Source: Zizania palustris
Taxonomy: Eukaryota > Streptophyta > Magnoliopsida > Poales > Poaceae
Direction of reading: 5' to 3'
NCBI GenBank assembly: GCA_019279435.1
Contig: JAAALK010000288.1
Location: forward strand, 74,919,499 to 74,983,498
DNA: 64,000 nt
The notes under the pieces were generated by a model that made no database searches, was not told where the DNA came from, and saw only the letters and a list, made by a program, of their open reading frames with translations. Shown here one piece after another: positions 1-10,853 of this stretch. Within the stretch, counting starts at the first letter, position 1, and each line of letters begins with the position of its first letter. A program made the position numbers and the translations under genes.

Positions 1-178
1 GGGACAACTACGCCAACCTGACAAGTACGTCTACATTGGCTACAAGTACCTCTACAATGACTACTACGTCTAACACGCCGATGGATCCCATGGGGGGTGC
101 AAAGATCGACAATCGCAACATCATGACGCCCACCCTTGAATATATCCCCAAGTTCTGGGCAAGCCCATCTCCTCCTCC
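1..178 (+). mobile_element. Leader fragment of a Tat-type gypsy element (F1-like)
   Basis: These bases resemble the leader and gag start of element F1 at 44280-44360. Both have a GCCAAC-x-TGAC block, a run of ACTACTACG triplets, CGCAACATCATGAC, and then a segment coding for a short acidic peptide. The window appears to open just inside the primer binding site, because F1 has GGGGA at the same place. The matching LTR would lie before position 1. Similarity stops near 178. This is seen by eye only, and the breakpoint is approximate. Confidence 0.6.
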
Positions 179-1257
179 GCCAGCCATGTTGCCTCTGTTT
201 TGATTTCATGCAGAAATAATCATCTCTTTCTTGTTTACATTTCATTAATCATTGATTTATCCTGGTTGTGTTAGGTGGCGTTCAATCTAAATATTTTATT
301 AACATGTCCTCATGTCATTCGTTTAATCTTAATCCATTTTATCGTGTTCATTGTTTTGTTTCGTTCATGTATACCTTAATCGCTAAGGTCTATTAATATC
401 CATCGGATCCAATCTATGCAATAGATTATTTTGTATCATATCCTAACCATGGATATAATTCAATCATCACTTGTCGTCAAATTGTTCTTTGGATTCGATT
501 CATGCCATTGTCCCTTTTTGTATCCATCTAAAGTAGATCAATTATTATCGGTTGAATAATCTTAATCCCAATTTATTATGAGAATATCCGGTGAACCCAC
601 TCCAATCTATTAACCCGACATTATCCCTATGTTCCATCCCGGAGGTCATATTTGTCATGAGGAGTTCTTCATAGTCATTTTGTTTATTAAACCGGAGATA
701 ATGCTCGTTGTTCGCCGTCGACTCCCGCTCGGTGTGTCCCCTTGATCTAATCCATCGATTATGACTTGATTGATGTTCATTAATTGGACTTGCGACATTA
801 ATCGATGGTCGTCACCGATTGTCGATCGTTCGTAGTCGTTCATTAACATCCATCATTGAGTCTCATTGATTTAATCTAAACCCATCGACATGGTCGCTAA
901 GGCTCGATCGGTTAAGCCTTTACACGTACCTTTAGCCGATATCCTCTTTATCCTAAATCGAATGGACTAGATTGTTCAATGGTCACAACCTATTCAAATT
1001 GTTCGACTAAATCTATTTTACCCACATTTGTTTCTGGTCAATTATCACCTTCAATTAGACTCATCCTTGTTTTCAGTCGAATCTTAACCCATTGATCTAC
1101 CCTTGTCTCAACTCAAGTTTAATAACTCCAATCCATTCCATCTAAGTGAGTGTGTTGATTACATGTCTACAATCTCATTTAATCCGAAGGAATAATCTCA
1201 CGATTAATTCTTTTCTTTTCAGAGTTCTATCATTTCATATGAATGAATTTGGACTTC
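179..1257. other. AT-rich stretch with no recognisable gene
   Basis: About 1.1 kb of AT-rich sequence without a long open frame, rich in short ATT/AAT/ATC words. No LTR ends, terminal repeats or coding similarity could be seen. Because the next segment is an LTR fragment, this may be a diverged 5' part of the same LTR, but similarity to element H is not visible here. Confidence 0.5.
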
Positions 1258-2511
1258 TAAAATTCATATCTTTTCCATTTGAACTCTAAATTTCATCATT
1301 ACAGTTCTAGAAAATCCCTCCTTTAATTCTCTACAACTTTAACTAATTTAATTGAAATGTTTGTATTGTGATTTTTATTTATTTTAATTGTTTATTGTTC
1401 TTGTTTTGCGTGCCGAGAAGATTTCGACGCTGTCGATGATCCGGAGTACTACCCCAAGGTCCCACCTTCACCTTTTGCTGATCAAGGCAAGTCACAACCC
1501 CTATTTTGATCATAATTTAGCCTATCCTTAATTAATTATCGCTATAACTCATAATGATATAATTGCATTAGTCAAGTCAAAAACCTTACACTTTATTTAT
1601 TAGACCCGCGACCCTGATGTGCAAACCCAAGCCATGCTTATTGAACCTAAACTCTTTGTAACCTATATGATATAAATATTAGATAGTGTCTGATGTATCG
1701 ACACAACTTCTATAAGGTTAAAAAATGAGTCGTAGTTGGTTGGATTCTATTATATGGTTTCCCCATTATATCTCTCATCCCTAGAATTCTGTCAAAGGTG
1801 GAGTTTGGTTAAGATAGCATGGTGGGTTCCGGGAGCAAGCTAGGGCTTTGGTCGGTAGCACACGGGGCACTATAAGAACCGGTCTGCTGGGATATATTGT
1901 GAAGCATTTCGTACTAACCACAAGTCTAGTGGGTAAGTCCTAACTGGAGGTATGTAGCGTTCCAACTTAAAGCACCATAGTGGAGGGGGCAAATGACACC
2001 TGTAGGGTGGCTTGTACTGATGAGGCTCAAGGGGGGTACATCGTTGGCCCAATGCGTTGGGGTGCCATATGAAACCTATAAGAGGGTGATATTGAGTTGG
2101 TGCGTTCCATGCTAAAGGTTTTGGCATGAGTTCCTTCTGGGTGACGTGGTGTCATCACGACACACTTTGGTGTGCAGGAATGAGTGCCTTGTGGGTACAG
2201 TAGTACACCTTTGATCAGAGTATAATCTTTTCAAAAAGTCGTGCCCACGGGAAAGGGTGGATTTGGCAATGCTCACCGCAGTTAGTTTACTTCTACATGA
2301 ATGATTGCATGATGGAATGGCATGTAAGGACTGTTGAGCGAGGGTGGGCTGACTGTACGTACCCCTCGAGGTAGAAGATGATGAATCTACTCATGATTTA
2401 ATTTCTGTACTAATAACCTGATCACATTAACTGCTTTACAAACGTACTTTTCCGCAAACATGAGCCACTACCTTCCTTTGTTATTACCCTGCATTATAAT
2501 TGCATTTCGGA
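1258..2511 (+). mobile_element. Diverged LTR fragment related to element H
   Basis: Read on the plus strand, this matches the reverse complement of the H LTR. Around 1258-1312 it shares the AAAATTCATATCTT and AAATTTCA-CAT blocks with about 51560. From about 1416 it shares GAGAAGA, TTTGC-GATCAAGGCAAGTC, then the target-like blocks GCTATAACTCATA, ATTGCATTAGTCAA, CAAACCCAAGCCATGCTTATTGA and, near 2460, CCACTA-CTCCCTTGTTATTACC. About 1 kb of AT-rich H sequence is absent between these parts. The match ends abruptly at about 2511, before the H LTR end, where D-derived sequence begins. It is therefore an old, truncated relative in the opposite orientation to H. Confidence 0.6.
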
Positions 2512-2868
2512 GATCCATGAAAAGGCGGTGCTCACCAAGGGCACCCTTATGGATGGTATCCAGGATGAGTCGATGGCCACATCGCTGGCACTTGATCAGT
2601 TGCGGGCGGAAGAGGTCGATCTAGTGTAGATGCTGGATAGGGTTCGGACGAAGATCGCCGATAAGAAAGGTGCTTTGGCCTCCTTCCCGACTTGGATTGA
2701 GGCCCAGAAGCATCAGCTCGCCTATTCTGTCTACCATGCATAGCATCGGCGTCACACCCTTCAAGATATCCTCAGCTCAGATGCCGAAGACTAGGACATC
2801 CTCTAGAGCGTTGATGCGATCCGGCTGCGGGCGATTGAAGCCATCCGTCGTGCTATCGATTAGTTTTC
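2512..2868 (+). pseudogene. Remnant of a coiled-coil ORF antisense to D
   Basis: One plus-strand frame reads with a protein-like composition from about 2518 to 2868, interrupted by four or five stops, most of which could come from C-to-T changes. It is rich in Leu, Ala, Arg, Glu and Asp (for example LRAEEVDLV, RAIEAIRRAID), as a coiled coil would be. It lies beyond the pol end of D and points towards it. Antisense ORFs between pol and the 3' LTR are known in grass Tat elements such as Grande (gene23). Assignment to that class is inference from position and composition; its function is unknown. Confidence 0.4.
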
Positions 2869-3006
2869 TGTTGTGCCTTCGTCTTGTACCTTGAAACAAT
2901 ATTCTTTGCAATATATTTATCTCTTGAATTGACCTCGAGATTTTTGTATCTAAGGGCGATTCTTCAGCGTCGATCATCTAAAAGCTATACCATCGGTATC
3001 AGGCTA

Positions 3007-3914
3007 TGATGAGGACATCACTTCACATGATACACACATGGAGCCTCCACCTACAATTCAATTACTAGGACCAATCACACGCGCCCGTGCCCGTCGCTTG
3101 AACCATGAGGTTAATTCTGTCCTTAGCAACTATGTTAATATTTGTTTGGACTGGGATGCTACTGAATACTAGTGATATTTTGTTGCTTAGGAACATGGGA
3201 GATGGAATAGAAGAGTTGGAGTTGAAGACGGAGTCGCACGGAAGATTTGAAGTCAAGAAATCGCTGGTTCGGACTACATCGACCACCATGCACCAAAATG
3301 GGCATAACTTCCTCATACGAAGTCCGATTGGCACGTTCTTGGACTTTTTAGAAAGCTGAGGAGAAGACGGATCGTTTGCCATTGGTTTTGTCTCATTTGG
3401 AGTCTCGAGTCGACCTGTGTGTTTGAAACAGTCCGGCGCTACAGAACTTGGGCCGTGTTGGGCCATAGTCTGAGTCCGTTCGCCAGTCTACTGAGTCTGT
3501 TCGCATTCCACAGGCTGCCCACGCCCTATATAACTCACTCCAGCCGCCTTTAGGGTTAGGATTTTGCTTTGTTTGCATCTACAATTGTGTGTTTATATCC
3601 CGCCTCTTGCACCGGACCGATTGGCTGCTGCATTGGCGTTTGTGAAACCTCACCTTATCATCAGTTTGTCTGTGATTTGGCATTCGACTTGTATCCTTCC
3701 TGTTCTTGCTTGTGTTCTTGGGTTCGCTTGCAGGAATTAGCCTTCGTGGCGAGGTCAATCGCGTTCTGCGTAGTTGATAACCAACGGAGACAGTGGTGTA
3801 ACGATTGCAAGGTGTTGATCCGCCGGACCGGAGCCTTGGATCGCCAACGTCGAGATTCTCCACCAACCCAAGTTATCCTTTACCTAGCGGAAGATCGGGA
3901 CCAATCCCCCATCA
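3007..3914 (+). repeat. 5' LTR of element B
   Basis: Begins TGATGAGGACATCAC and ends CCCCCATCA. It pairs with 7573-8475. Its first 350 bases hold a copy of the pol C-terminal codons, which here stay open to a TGA at about 3357. A TATA box lies at 3527-3533. Confidence 0.88.
3527..3533 (+). promoter_or_regulatory. TATA box in 5' LTR of B
   Basis: The sequence CCCTATATAACTCACTCC contains TATATAA, in the same place as at 8090-8096 of the 3' LTR. It would set the start of the genomic RNA. Predicted from sequence only. Confidence 0.55.
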
Positions 3915-3916
3915 GT

Positions 3917-3928
3917 TGGTATCAGATC
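3917..3928 (+). other. Primer binding site of B
   Basis: TGGTATCAGATC lies two bases after the 5' LTR. It differs by one base from TGGTATCAGAGC, the usual site for initiator methionine tRNA in plant retroelements and the form seen in elements C, E and H. The G-to-T change may have weakened priming. Confidence 0.75.
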
Positions 3929-4543
3929 TCAGATTTCCCGTTAGGTAATCTCGATCTGCTTTTGTTTTTACCTAGAGTCCAGAAAACCGCACCAAAAAAA
4001 TTCCCCACCGAGAACCCCTTTGTGCCTTGCGATTTTAATTTCAGTTTTTAACCTTGTTGAGTTTGGGTTCTTGGTCGAGTCTTGTTGCTGGTTTAGTAAT
4101 CTCTTTATGTCGTTTGAGTAGTAGTTGTTCTTGTGTCTCAAAAAATTCCCCACCCGAAATCCCCCCCACAACCCTATTTTGTTTTCCACATCGAGTCTTT
4201 GTGACCCCCTTCGGTAAAACAGGCATAACTTTTCGCTCGTTTGGCAGAAAAATCTGAAATGTTTTGAGCGTGTTCCTGACCCAATTTGGGTGGGTACCCT
4301 ATCAGCTTCGCTTGTTAGCCCTCACCAAAATCGCCAAAAAAATCAGGAAGATAAAGAAAAAAATTGGTCAAAGTTTTTGCTCGCCGGTCAGCGAACTTGT
4401 TGAATTTTTGTGAGCCTCATCCCACCTCAGTTGTAGGTGCCAATTTTTGTGGTTGCATCTCTGGTCATTATTGTTCAAAAAAAATAGAGTGAAAAAAAGA
4501 AGAAAAAAAAAGAAAAAGAAGAAAAAAAGAAGAAGCGTTCCTG

Positions 4544-4795
4544 TCAGCGGTAGTAACAGAATTATCGGCGACAGTAACAGATTCTGCTTGTCCGATCTCT
4601 TGTCCGAACTCTTGTCCGGTCAGCGGTAGTAAAAGAATTATCAGCGGCAGTAACAGATTCTGCTTGTCCGATCTCTTGTCCGAACTCTTGTCCGATCAGC
4701 GGCAGTAACAGATTCTCAGCGGTAGTAACAGTTTCTGCTTGTCCGATCCATTGTCCGATCTCTTGTTCGATCCCTTGTCCGATCTGCAGAGAGCT
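4544..4795 (+). repeat. Tandem repeat (about 76 bp unit) in the leader of B
   Basis: About three units start near 4544, 4620 and 4696. Each has CAGCGG-AGTAACAGATTCTGC followed by runs of TTGTCCGAT/AACTC. The later part degenerates into shorter TTGTCCGATC units. It lies in the untranslated leader between the primer site and the ORF. A short run of AAAAAATTCCCCACC-like sequence is also doubled near 3990 and 4140. Confidence 0.7.
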
Positions 4796-5194
4796 GATTT
4801 TGGCCTATTATTGCTTCCATTTGATTTTTGGGCACATAGTTTCCCTCTATTGCTTGAACTTTCACATTGGGAGCACTAAGGCCAGCAACTTTGACGAGTA
4901 CTAGGGAATACTTATTGAACTTGGTTTAACTGTTATTACTATCGCTAATCCTTGCTACTCACTTTGCCTTCCAAGCTACACCTTTCTCTTGGTCAGGACA
5001 GGATCATTTCTTGCAATTGCACACCACCCTCCACTTGGTTCATCACCTGTAGGCCGGTGATCTCACTGCGACGTGGTAAGAACACTTGCAAGCATGGGTA
5101 AGGCACTTGACGGATTGCTTCCACCACACACCCACCACCCCACCTAGCTGTTTTACATAAGGATTATTCTTTGTTGTTTTGTCTTTTCACTAAC

Positions 5195-7885
5195 ATGGCA
5201 GCACTTATTGTACAACGTGACTTGAGCACTCACATGGACCAGGACGATCGGGCACAACGGAATAATCTGTTTCAGACCTTCTTCATCGTCAATGATCGTC
5301 GTGTACGTGTCATCATAGACAGTGGTAGTTGCAACAATTTGGTGAGCCTCGACATGGTAACTAAGCTTCAACTTCCCACACGTGCACATCCACACCCTTA
5401 CCATGTGCAATGGTTCAACGATAGCGGTAAGGTCAAGGTAACACAAACTGCTCACATCGAATTTTCCATTGGTACATACTTCGGAGTTGCTGATTTTGAT
5501 GTAGTACCAATGCAAGCATGTTCTCTATTACTTGGTAGACCTTGGATATATGATACTGATGCTACACACCATGGTAGGAGCAATAAGTACACATTTATGT
5601 ATAAAGGAAAGAAAGTTACATTGCTTCCTATGACTCCTGCTGAAATTGTGAAATTTGAACAAGAAAAATGTGCTAGGGACGCACAAAAGAGCAAACAACT
5701 TTCTGAAAATCAGCAAGTAGCTAAAACACTTTTGAGTCAACAAAAAGACAAAGTTGTTTCTCCTTCCTCATCACAAGTTATTAATCTGAAAGGACGTGTC
5801 ATGCATGCAACTAAAACTAACCTTGCAGTACGTAGTTTTCTTGGTCTTGCAGGTTTCTACCGGCATTTTGTGAAAGATTTCGGCACCATAGCCGGTCCTT
5901 TACCTGAGTTGACCAAGAAGGGAGTTACTTTTACTTGGGAGCCAGCACAAGAACAAGCTTTTGCCACACTAAAGGATCGCCTTACACATGCACCTCTACT
6001 TCAGCTACCCGACTTTAGTAAGCCTTTTGAGTTAGAATGTGATGCTAGTGATTTTGGAATAGGAGATGTGCTGCTACAAGGAGGTAAACCCGTGACCTAT
6101 TTTAGTGAGAAATTGCATGGTCCACAGTTGAATTATTCTACCCATGATAAGGAATTATATGCCTTAGTGCGTGTGCTTGAAACTTGGCAACATTACCTTT
6201 TGCCTAAGGAGTTTATTATACATTCTGATCATGAAGCACTAAAATATTTGAGAGGGCAAGCTAAACTGAACCGTAGACATGTTAAATGGGTTGAATTTAT
6301 TGAATCTTTCCCATACATTGTGAAATACAAGAATGGCAAAGAAAATGTGGTTGCTGATGCATTGTCTCGTAGGGTTGTTCTTTTATCTCAACTTGATTAT
6401 AACGTTCCAGATTTGGAAAGTTTGAAAGATTTGTATGTTGTAGATAAAGAATTTGCTGAACCATACACTAAATGTAATGATGGGAAATGCTGGAGAAAAT
6501 TTCATGTTTATGACGGGTTCTTGTTCCATGCTAACAAGCTATGTGTTCCAGATTCGTCCGTACGTTTGCTGTTGTTGCAGGAATCACATGGCGGTGGATT
6601 AATGGAACATTTTGGGAGAGAAAAGACTTTGGCCCTGCTGTCCAATAATTTTTATTGGATAAAGATGCGGAGAGATGTTGAACGATTTGTGCAGCGTTGT
6701 GCCACATACCATAAAGCTAAGTCCAAACTTAACCCATATGGTTTGTATACTCCACTTCCTGTTTCTAGTGCACCTTGGGAAGATATTAGCATGGACTTTA
6801 TTGTGGGATTGCCTAGGACAAAGAGGGGGAGAGACTCCATATTTGTAAGAGTGGATAGGTTTTCTAGAATGGCACACTTTATTCCCTGTCACAAGACTAA
6901 CGATGCTTCACATATTGCTGATTTATTTTTTAGGGAAATTGTGAGATTGCACGGGATGCCTAGAGCCATTGTTTCAGATCGTGATGTGAAGTTTATGAGT
7001 TACTTTTGGAAGACAATGTGGGCCAAGCTTGGCATAAAATTGCTATTTTCAACAACTTGTCACCCGCAAACTGATGGTCAAACAGAGGTGGTAAACCGTA
7101 CACTCTACATGTTGCTGTGAACAATGATTAAGAAGAACTTGAAAGAATGGGAGGACTGCCTTCCACATGTTGAATTTGCATACAATAGAGCTGTTCACTC
7201 AACAACACAATTGTGCCCGTCTGAAGTGGTGTATGGTTTTAAGCCAATCACACCACTTGATTTGCTGCCACTTCCTTTTCAAGAGAGAGCAAACATGGAG
7301 GCATCTATGCGTGCAGAGTTTGTGAAAGCTATGCATCTGAAGACCAAGGAAGTTATAGAAAAGAAGGCACGCTATTTTGCTCAAAAGACAAATAAAGGAA
7401 GAAAGAAGATGTTTTTCAAACCAGGAGATCTTGTTTGGTTGTACTTGCGCAAGGATCGTTTTCCTGATTTGAGAAAGCTTAAATTGATGCCCCGTGCTGA
7501 TGATTTAAAACCCTATTTGGGAGCTGACGATGAGCTTGAGTCGAGGACGACTCCAATTCAAGAGGGGGAGGATGATGAGGACATCACTTCACATGATACA
7601 CACATGGAGCCTCCACCTACAATTCAATTACTAGGACCAATCACACGCGCCCGTGCCCGTCGCTTGAACCATGAGGTTAATTCTTTCCTTAGCAACTATG
7701 TTAATATTTGTTTGGATGGGATGCTACTGAATAGTAGTGATATTTTGTTGCTTAGGAACATGGGAGATGGAATAGAAGAGTTGGAGTTGAAGACGGAGTC
7801 GCACGGAAGATTTGAAGTCAAGAAATCGCTGGTTCGGACTACATCGACCACCATGCACCAAAATGGGCATAACTTCCTCATATGA
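5195..7885 (+). pseudogene. Shortened protease-RNase H-integrase polyprotein of B
   Basis: One frame of about 896 codons with a single TGA at 7118-7120, best read as an old CGA. The ATG at 5195 sits in the context AACATGGCA, like the gag start of C at 16854. The protein enters an aspartic protease almost at once (IIDSGSCNN near residue 42). It then jumps from the protease linker to the end of RT (VRSFLGLAGFYRHFV), so gag and the RT palm with its catalytic Asp pair are absent. RNase H follows (FELECDASDFG), then integrase with a zinc domain (HGG..H, C-x2-Y..., one Cys replaced) and the DDE core (DFIVGLPRT, SDRDVKF). A third gap removes about 35 residues before DLKPYLG. The last ~104 codons lie inside the 3' LTR and carry GPITRARARRLN. 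Confidence 0.8.
7560..7572 (+). other. Polypurine tract of B
   Basis: AAGAGGGGGAGGA directly abuts the 3' LTR start TGATGAGG. It is the expected primer for plus-strand DNA synthesis. C has the same tract at the same place (21569-21581). Confidence 0.75.
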
Positions 7886-8475
7886 AGTCCGATTGGCGCG
7901 TTCTTGGACTTTTTGGAAAGCTGAGGAGAAGACGGATCGTTTGCCGTTGGTTTTGTCTCATTTGGAGTCTCAAGTCGACCTGTGTGTTTGAAACAGTCCT
8001 GCACGACAGAACTGGGCCGTGTTGGGCCATAGTCTGAGTCCGTTCGCCATCTACTGAGTCTGTTCGCATTCCACAGGCTGCCCACGCCCTATATAACTCA
8101 CTCCAGCCGCCTTTAGGGTTAGGTTTTGCTTTGTTTGTATCTACAATTGTGTGTTTAGATCCCGCCTCTTGCACCGGACCGATTGGCTGCTGCATTGGCG
8201 TTTGTGAAACCTCACCTTATCATCGTTTGTCTGTGATTTGGCATTCGACTTGTATCCTTCCTGTTCTTGCTTGTGTTCTTGGGTTTGCTTGCAGGAATTA
8301 GCCTTCGTGGCAAGGTCAATCGCGTTGTGCATGGTTGATAACCAACGGAGACAGTGGTGTAACGATTGCAAGGTTTTGATCCATCGGACCGGAGCCTTGG
8401 ATCGCCAACGTCGAGATTCTCCACCAACCCAAGTTATCCTTTACCTAGCGGAAGATCAGGACCAATCCCCCATCA
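7573..8475 (+). repeat. 3' LTR of element B
   Basis: Starts TGATGAGGACATCAC and ends CCCCCATCA. The pol frame stops inside it at 7883-7885 (TGA), where the 5' LTR has CGA, so the stop looks secondary. The original end was probably 16 codons further on, at the TGA shared by both LTRs. A TATA box is at 8090-8096. Confidence 0.88.
8090..8096 (+). promoter_or_regulatory. TATA box in 3' LTR of B
   Basis: TATATAA in the same context as 3527-3533. A 3' LTR promoter would read out into D sequence. Confidence 0.45.
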
Positions 8476-9576
8476 GGCTATCCTGTTCATAGGTATTTTA
8501 GGCATTTGTAAAATGCTCGGAAAATATATCTTCAAGTACTTTCAATGCTTCCCCCATACTGTTATGATGTTGGATATCCACTCTGTGTATCGGCACAGTA
8601 TTATGAATCCTATGTCATATAACCTTGTCACCTCGGCCATGATATCTGGATATATTCCTGTCTTGAACCGCCGAGGTGATTGCTCGAAGGAACGATACCC
8701 TTGTCTTATTGGGAGCCAATACCCTTGGTCAAAGGTTTGCCTTCATCTATCACTGGGTCTGATGTCTACCTCCTATAACTCATCGGTTGTAGCGAAGCCT
8801 TGACCGAATTTAACTTCTGCTTCATCTATGCCACCATCAAAGGGTAAGCTTGGGTTGTTCATTGCTGACCTGTTTGATTCCGTTATTTGATACTTCGAGA
8901 AAGTCATTGTCCCATGTTTCACTAGATAGGCAGACAACTTCTTCCATTTCCATGCCTATAAATCGGCTATAGCCACATTAACCGATTTATCGGTGAGAAA
9001 TATTTCCATTTGATTGTTGATCCACTGCATGAGGCTCTGATGCATTGTCGATGGGACGCAACAATTTGCATGAATCCAATTGTGCCCAAGCAACAAATTG
9101 TAGGATCCTTTCCCTTCGATGACAAAGAAGGTGGTCGGCACGGTCTTGCTCCCAACCATCAATTCTGTGTTTAGAACCCCTCTCATCTTGATGAATTGCC
9201 GCCGAAGTCCCTTAGTACCATATTTGTTTTGATGAGGTCCTCCGACCCTTTTCCCAGTTTATGGAAGGTGTCATATGGCATCAAGTTTATGGTCGCGCCT
9301 CCGTATCTCATCATCTTAGTCATCGTCTTATCATTGACCAGGCCCTTGATGTAAAGATGTCTTAGGTGTTGATTCTTGTGATCTTCTAGCTTGTCAAATA
9401 CTGCCGGATGCAGGGTCAACACTAGTTGCGCTATGGTATCGGCCTACTCGGCGTCGGCCTCAGGGGTGGCCTGATACTCTACTGAGAGGAATAACACCAT
9501 GTTTACCCCCGCATCCTTCTTATCATCGTGATAAGCCCTGTCCTTCACTCGCCATTCACTTTTGACTTTTTGGGGT
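8476..9576 (-). pseudogene. D protease, linker and start of RT fused to the pol end
   Basis: Reading from 9576 downwards, the protease lies at about 9422-8956 with GGATINLMPYDTFHKLG and LLGHNWIHANCCVP. The catalytic Asp before GGA is replaced by Tyr, so it could not be active. A linker (FGQGFAT-like near 8860) and early RT follow (QGYRSFEQSPRRFK, IYPDI, RYTEWISNI). Element A has the same stretch at 11060-11220. At about 8555-8561 the RT reading jumps to the last residues of the polyprotein (KYLKIYFPS-like; compare A at 22680-22710). Roughly 3.5-4 kb holding RT catalysis, RNase H and most of integrase is therefore missing. Several stops and frameshifts are present. Confidence 0.75.
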
Positions 9577-10703
9577 TGTTGACGCCAAGATTTAGTAAAG
9601 ACCAGAGCCCACCAAGGATGTCATACGGTTAACAAAAGTAAAGAAGAGTCCGGCCAATGATGGTCAAGGAATCTCGTCCATGCTGTTACAACATGACCGG
9701 ACGCAGAAGAGCCGATGGAGATAAAAATAAAAGAAGATGAAGATTATCTAGAATCAGTTAAGATAGAGTGATTGGACGATAAGTCTTTGAATTATAAATA
9801 TGTACCCTTAGTTAGATTTGAAACACACATATCTGTCAAACGACTACTCGGCACATCTCGACCCTTGGTTCCCAAGGTTTATCCTAGCGGGGTTCGGTAC
9901 TCGGAGTTGGGCTGCATCGTTTCGATCTCTAGCGAAGATGTGAGTCCCACCTCCCCTAACGACCGTATCGACTAGGTCAGTATCCTCATGGTTGCATCAG
10001 ATTGATCTCTTGAGGTGAACGTTGAAACAGTACGGACGCTGGTTCTCGATGTATCAGCTAGGTCTAAGGCTGCATCAGAGTGATCTCTCAGACTAATGTG
10101 ATCTAGGTGTGGTAGTTTGAGGCTTCATTGGTCAAGTCTGATATCTCTCGCTATTATATCTTTTTCATATTGTATACTGTTCATCTAAATAAAGCATGCC
10201 CGATACTTTAATATATTATTAAGATCATCGTGGTTAGCTATTGTCTTGGTTAGGTCCGATATAGTTATTGTGATGATTTTCATGATATAGACATGTTATC
10301 TGACATGTTTTATTTATTTCTGTCGGAGTACAAGCCAACAAATTATCCTCAATTCAATGCCACATCTTATTCGCCATCAGAAAAATGCTCATCGGCCTAT
10401 GTGGTAAAATTGTCCATCTTATCAGTCAATGGCACGCTCGCCCGATTGCTTCACCCCTGGTCATCGGCCCCATGGCCGATCGGCATGATATTCCACGATT
10501 ATCCCATCCTCATCACGATCATCGGCTCGATAGCTGATAAGTTATGCTATTGATCATATTTTCTTGTTTCCTTATCAGTTGCAGGGTCAAACTGATTGGC
10601 ATGCCTTGAACCCCTTTTTTCTAAGAACGTAGGACTTTCACTGGAGTTTAGCAGATCTCCCAGGCCACACGTGTGTCAATGTGTGACCAAAAACACACCA
10701 ACA
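9577..10703 (+). repeat. 5' LTR of element A
   Basis: Starts TGTTGACGCCAAGATTTAG and ends ACACACCAACA. The same ends occur, on the other strand, in the D LTR (37667-38704). TATAAATA at 9793-9800 is a plausible TATA box. The U5-like end matches the remnant at 23882-23965. Confidence 0.85.
9793..9800 (+). promoter_or_regulatory. TATA box in LTR of A
   Basis: GAATTATAAATATGTA contains TATAAATA. The D LTR has the same TATAAATATGTA block at 38492-38481 on the minus strand, which supports a conserved promoter. Confidence 0.5.
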
Positions 10704-10710
10704 CACTTTT

Positions 10711-10729
10711 TTGCATGCCCGGTGGGACC
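10711..10729 (+). other. Primer binding site of A
   Basis: TTGCATGCCCGGTGGGACC follows the LTR after a short T run. D has TGGCACACCTGGTGGGACC at the same place (complement of 37641-37659). The expected first triplet TGG is TTG here. The tRNA species was not determined. Confidence 0.6.
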
Positions 10730-10853
10730 CTAGACTTCGCCCGTTGATCAGACAATACACAGAACAGTAAAACCATTAGAGTAACAGATGTCGGGGTGGG
10801 ACCAATCCTCAGTAAACAACCCAAGTTCACTCTATGAACATGACATGATGAAA

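Larger units (their letters stand above)
3007..8475 (+). mobile_element. Element B: deleted CRM-lineage Ty3/gypsy
   Basis: Complete LTR-to-LTR insertion of 5.47 kb flanked by the 5-base duplication GGCTA (3002-3006 and 8476-8480). The LTRs are 908 and 903 bp and start TGATGAGGACATC, a start I associate with CRM elements. An initiator-Met-type primer site follows the 5' LTR and a purine tract precedes the 3' LTR. The pol frame runs past the 3' LTR start, which is a CRM trait. Gag and the RT palm are missing, so the element is not autonomous. By eye the LTRs differ at roughly 30 sites (about 3%), so it is not very recent. It is inserted in the 3' region of D. Confidence 0.85.
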
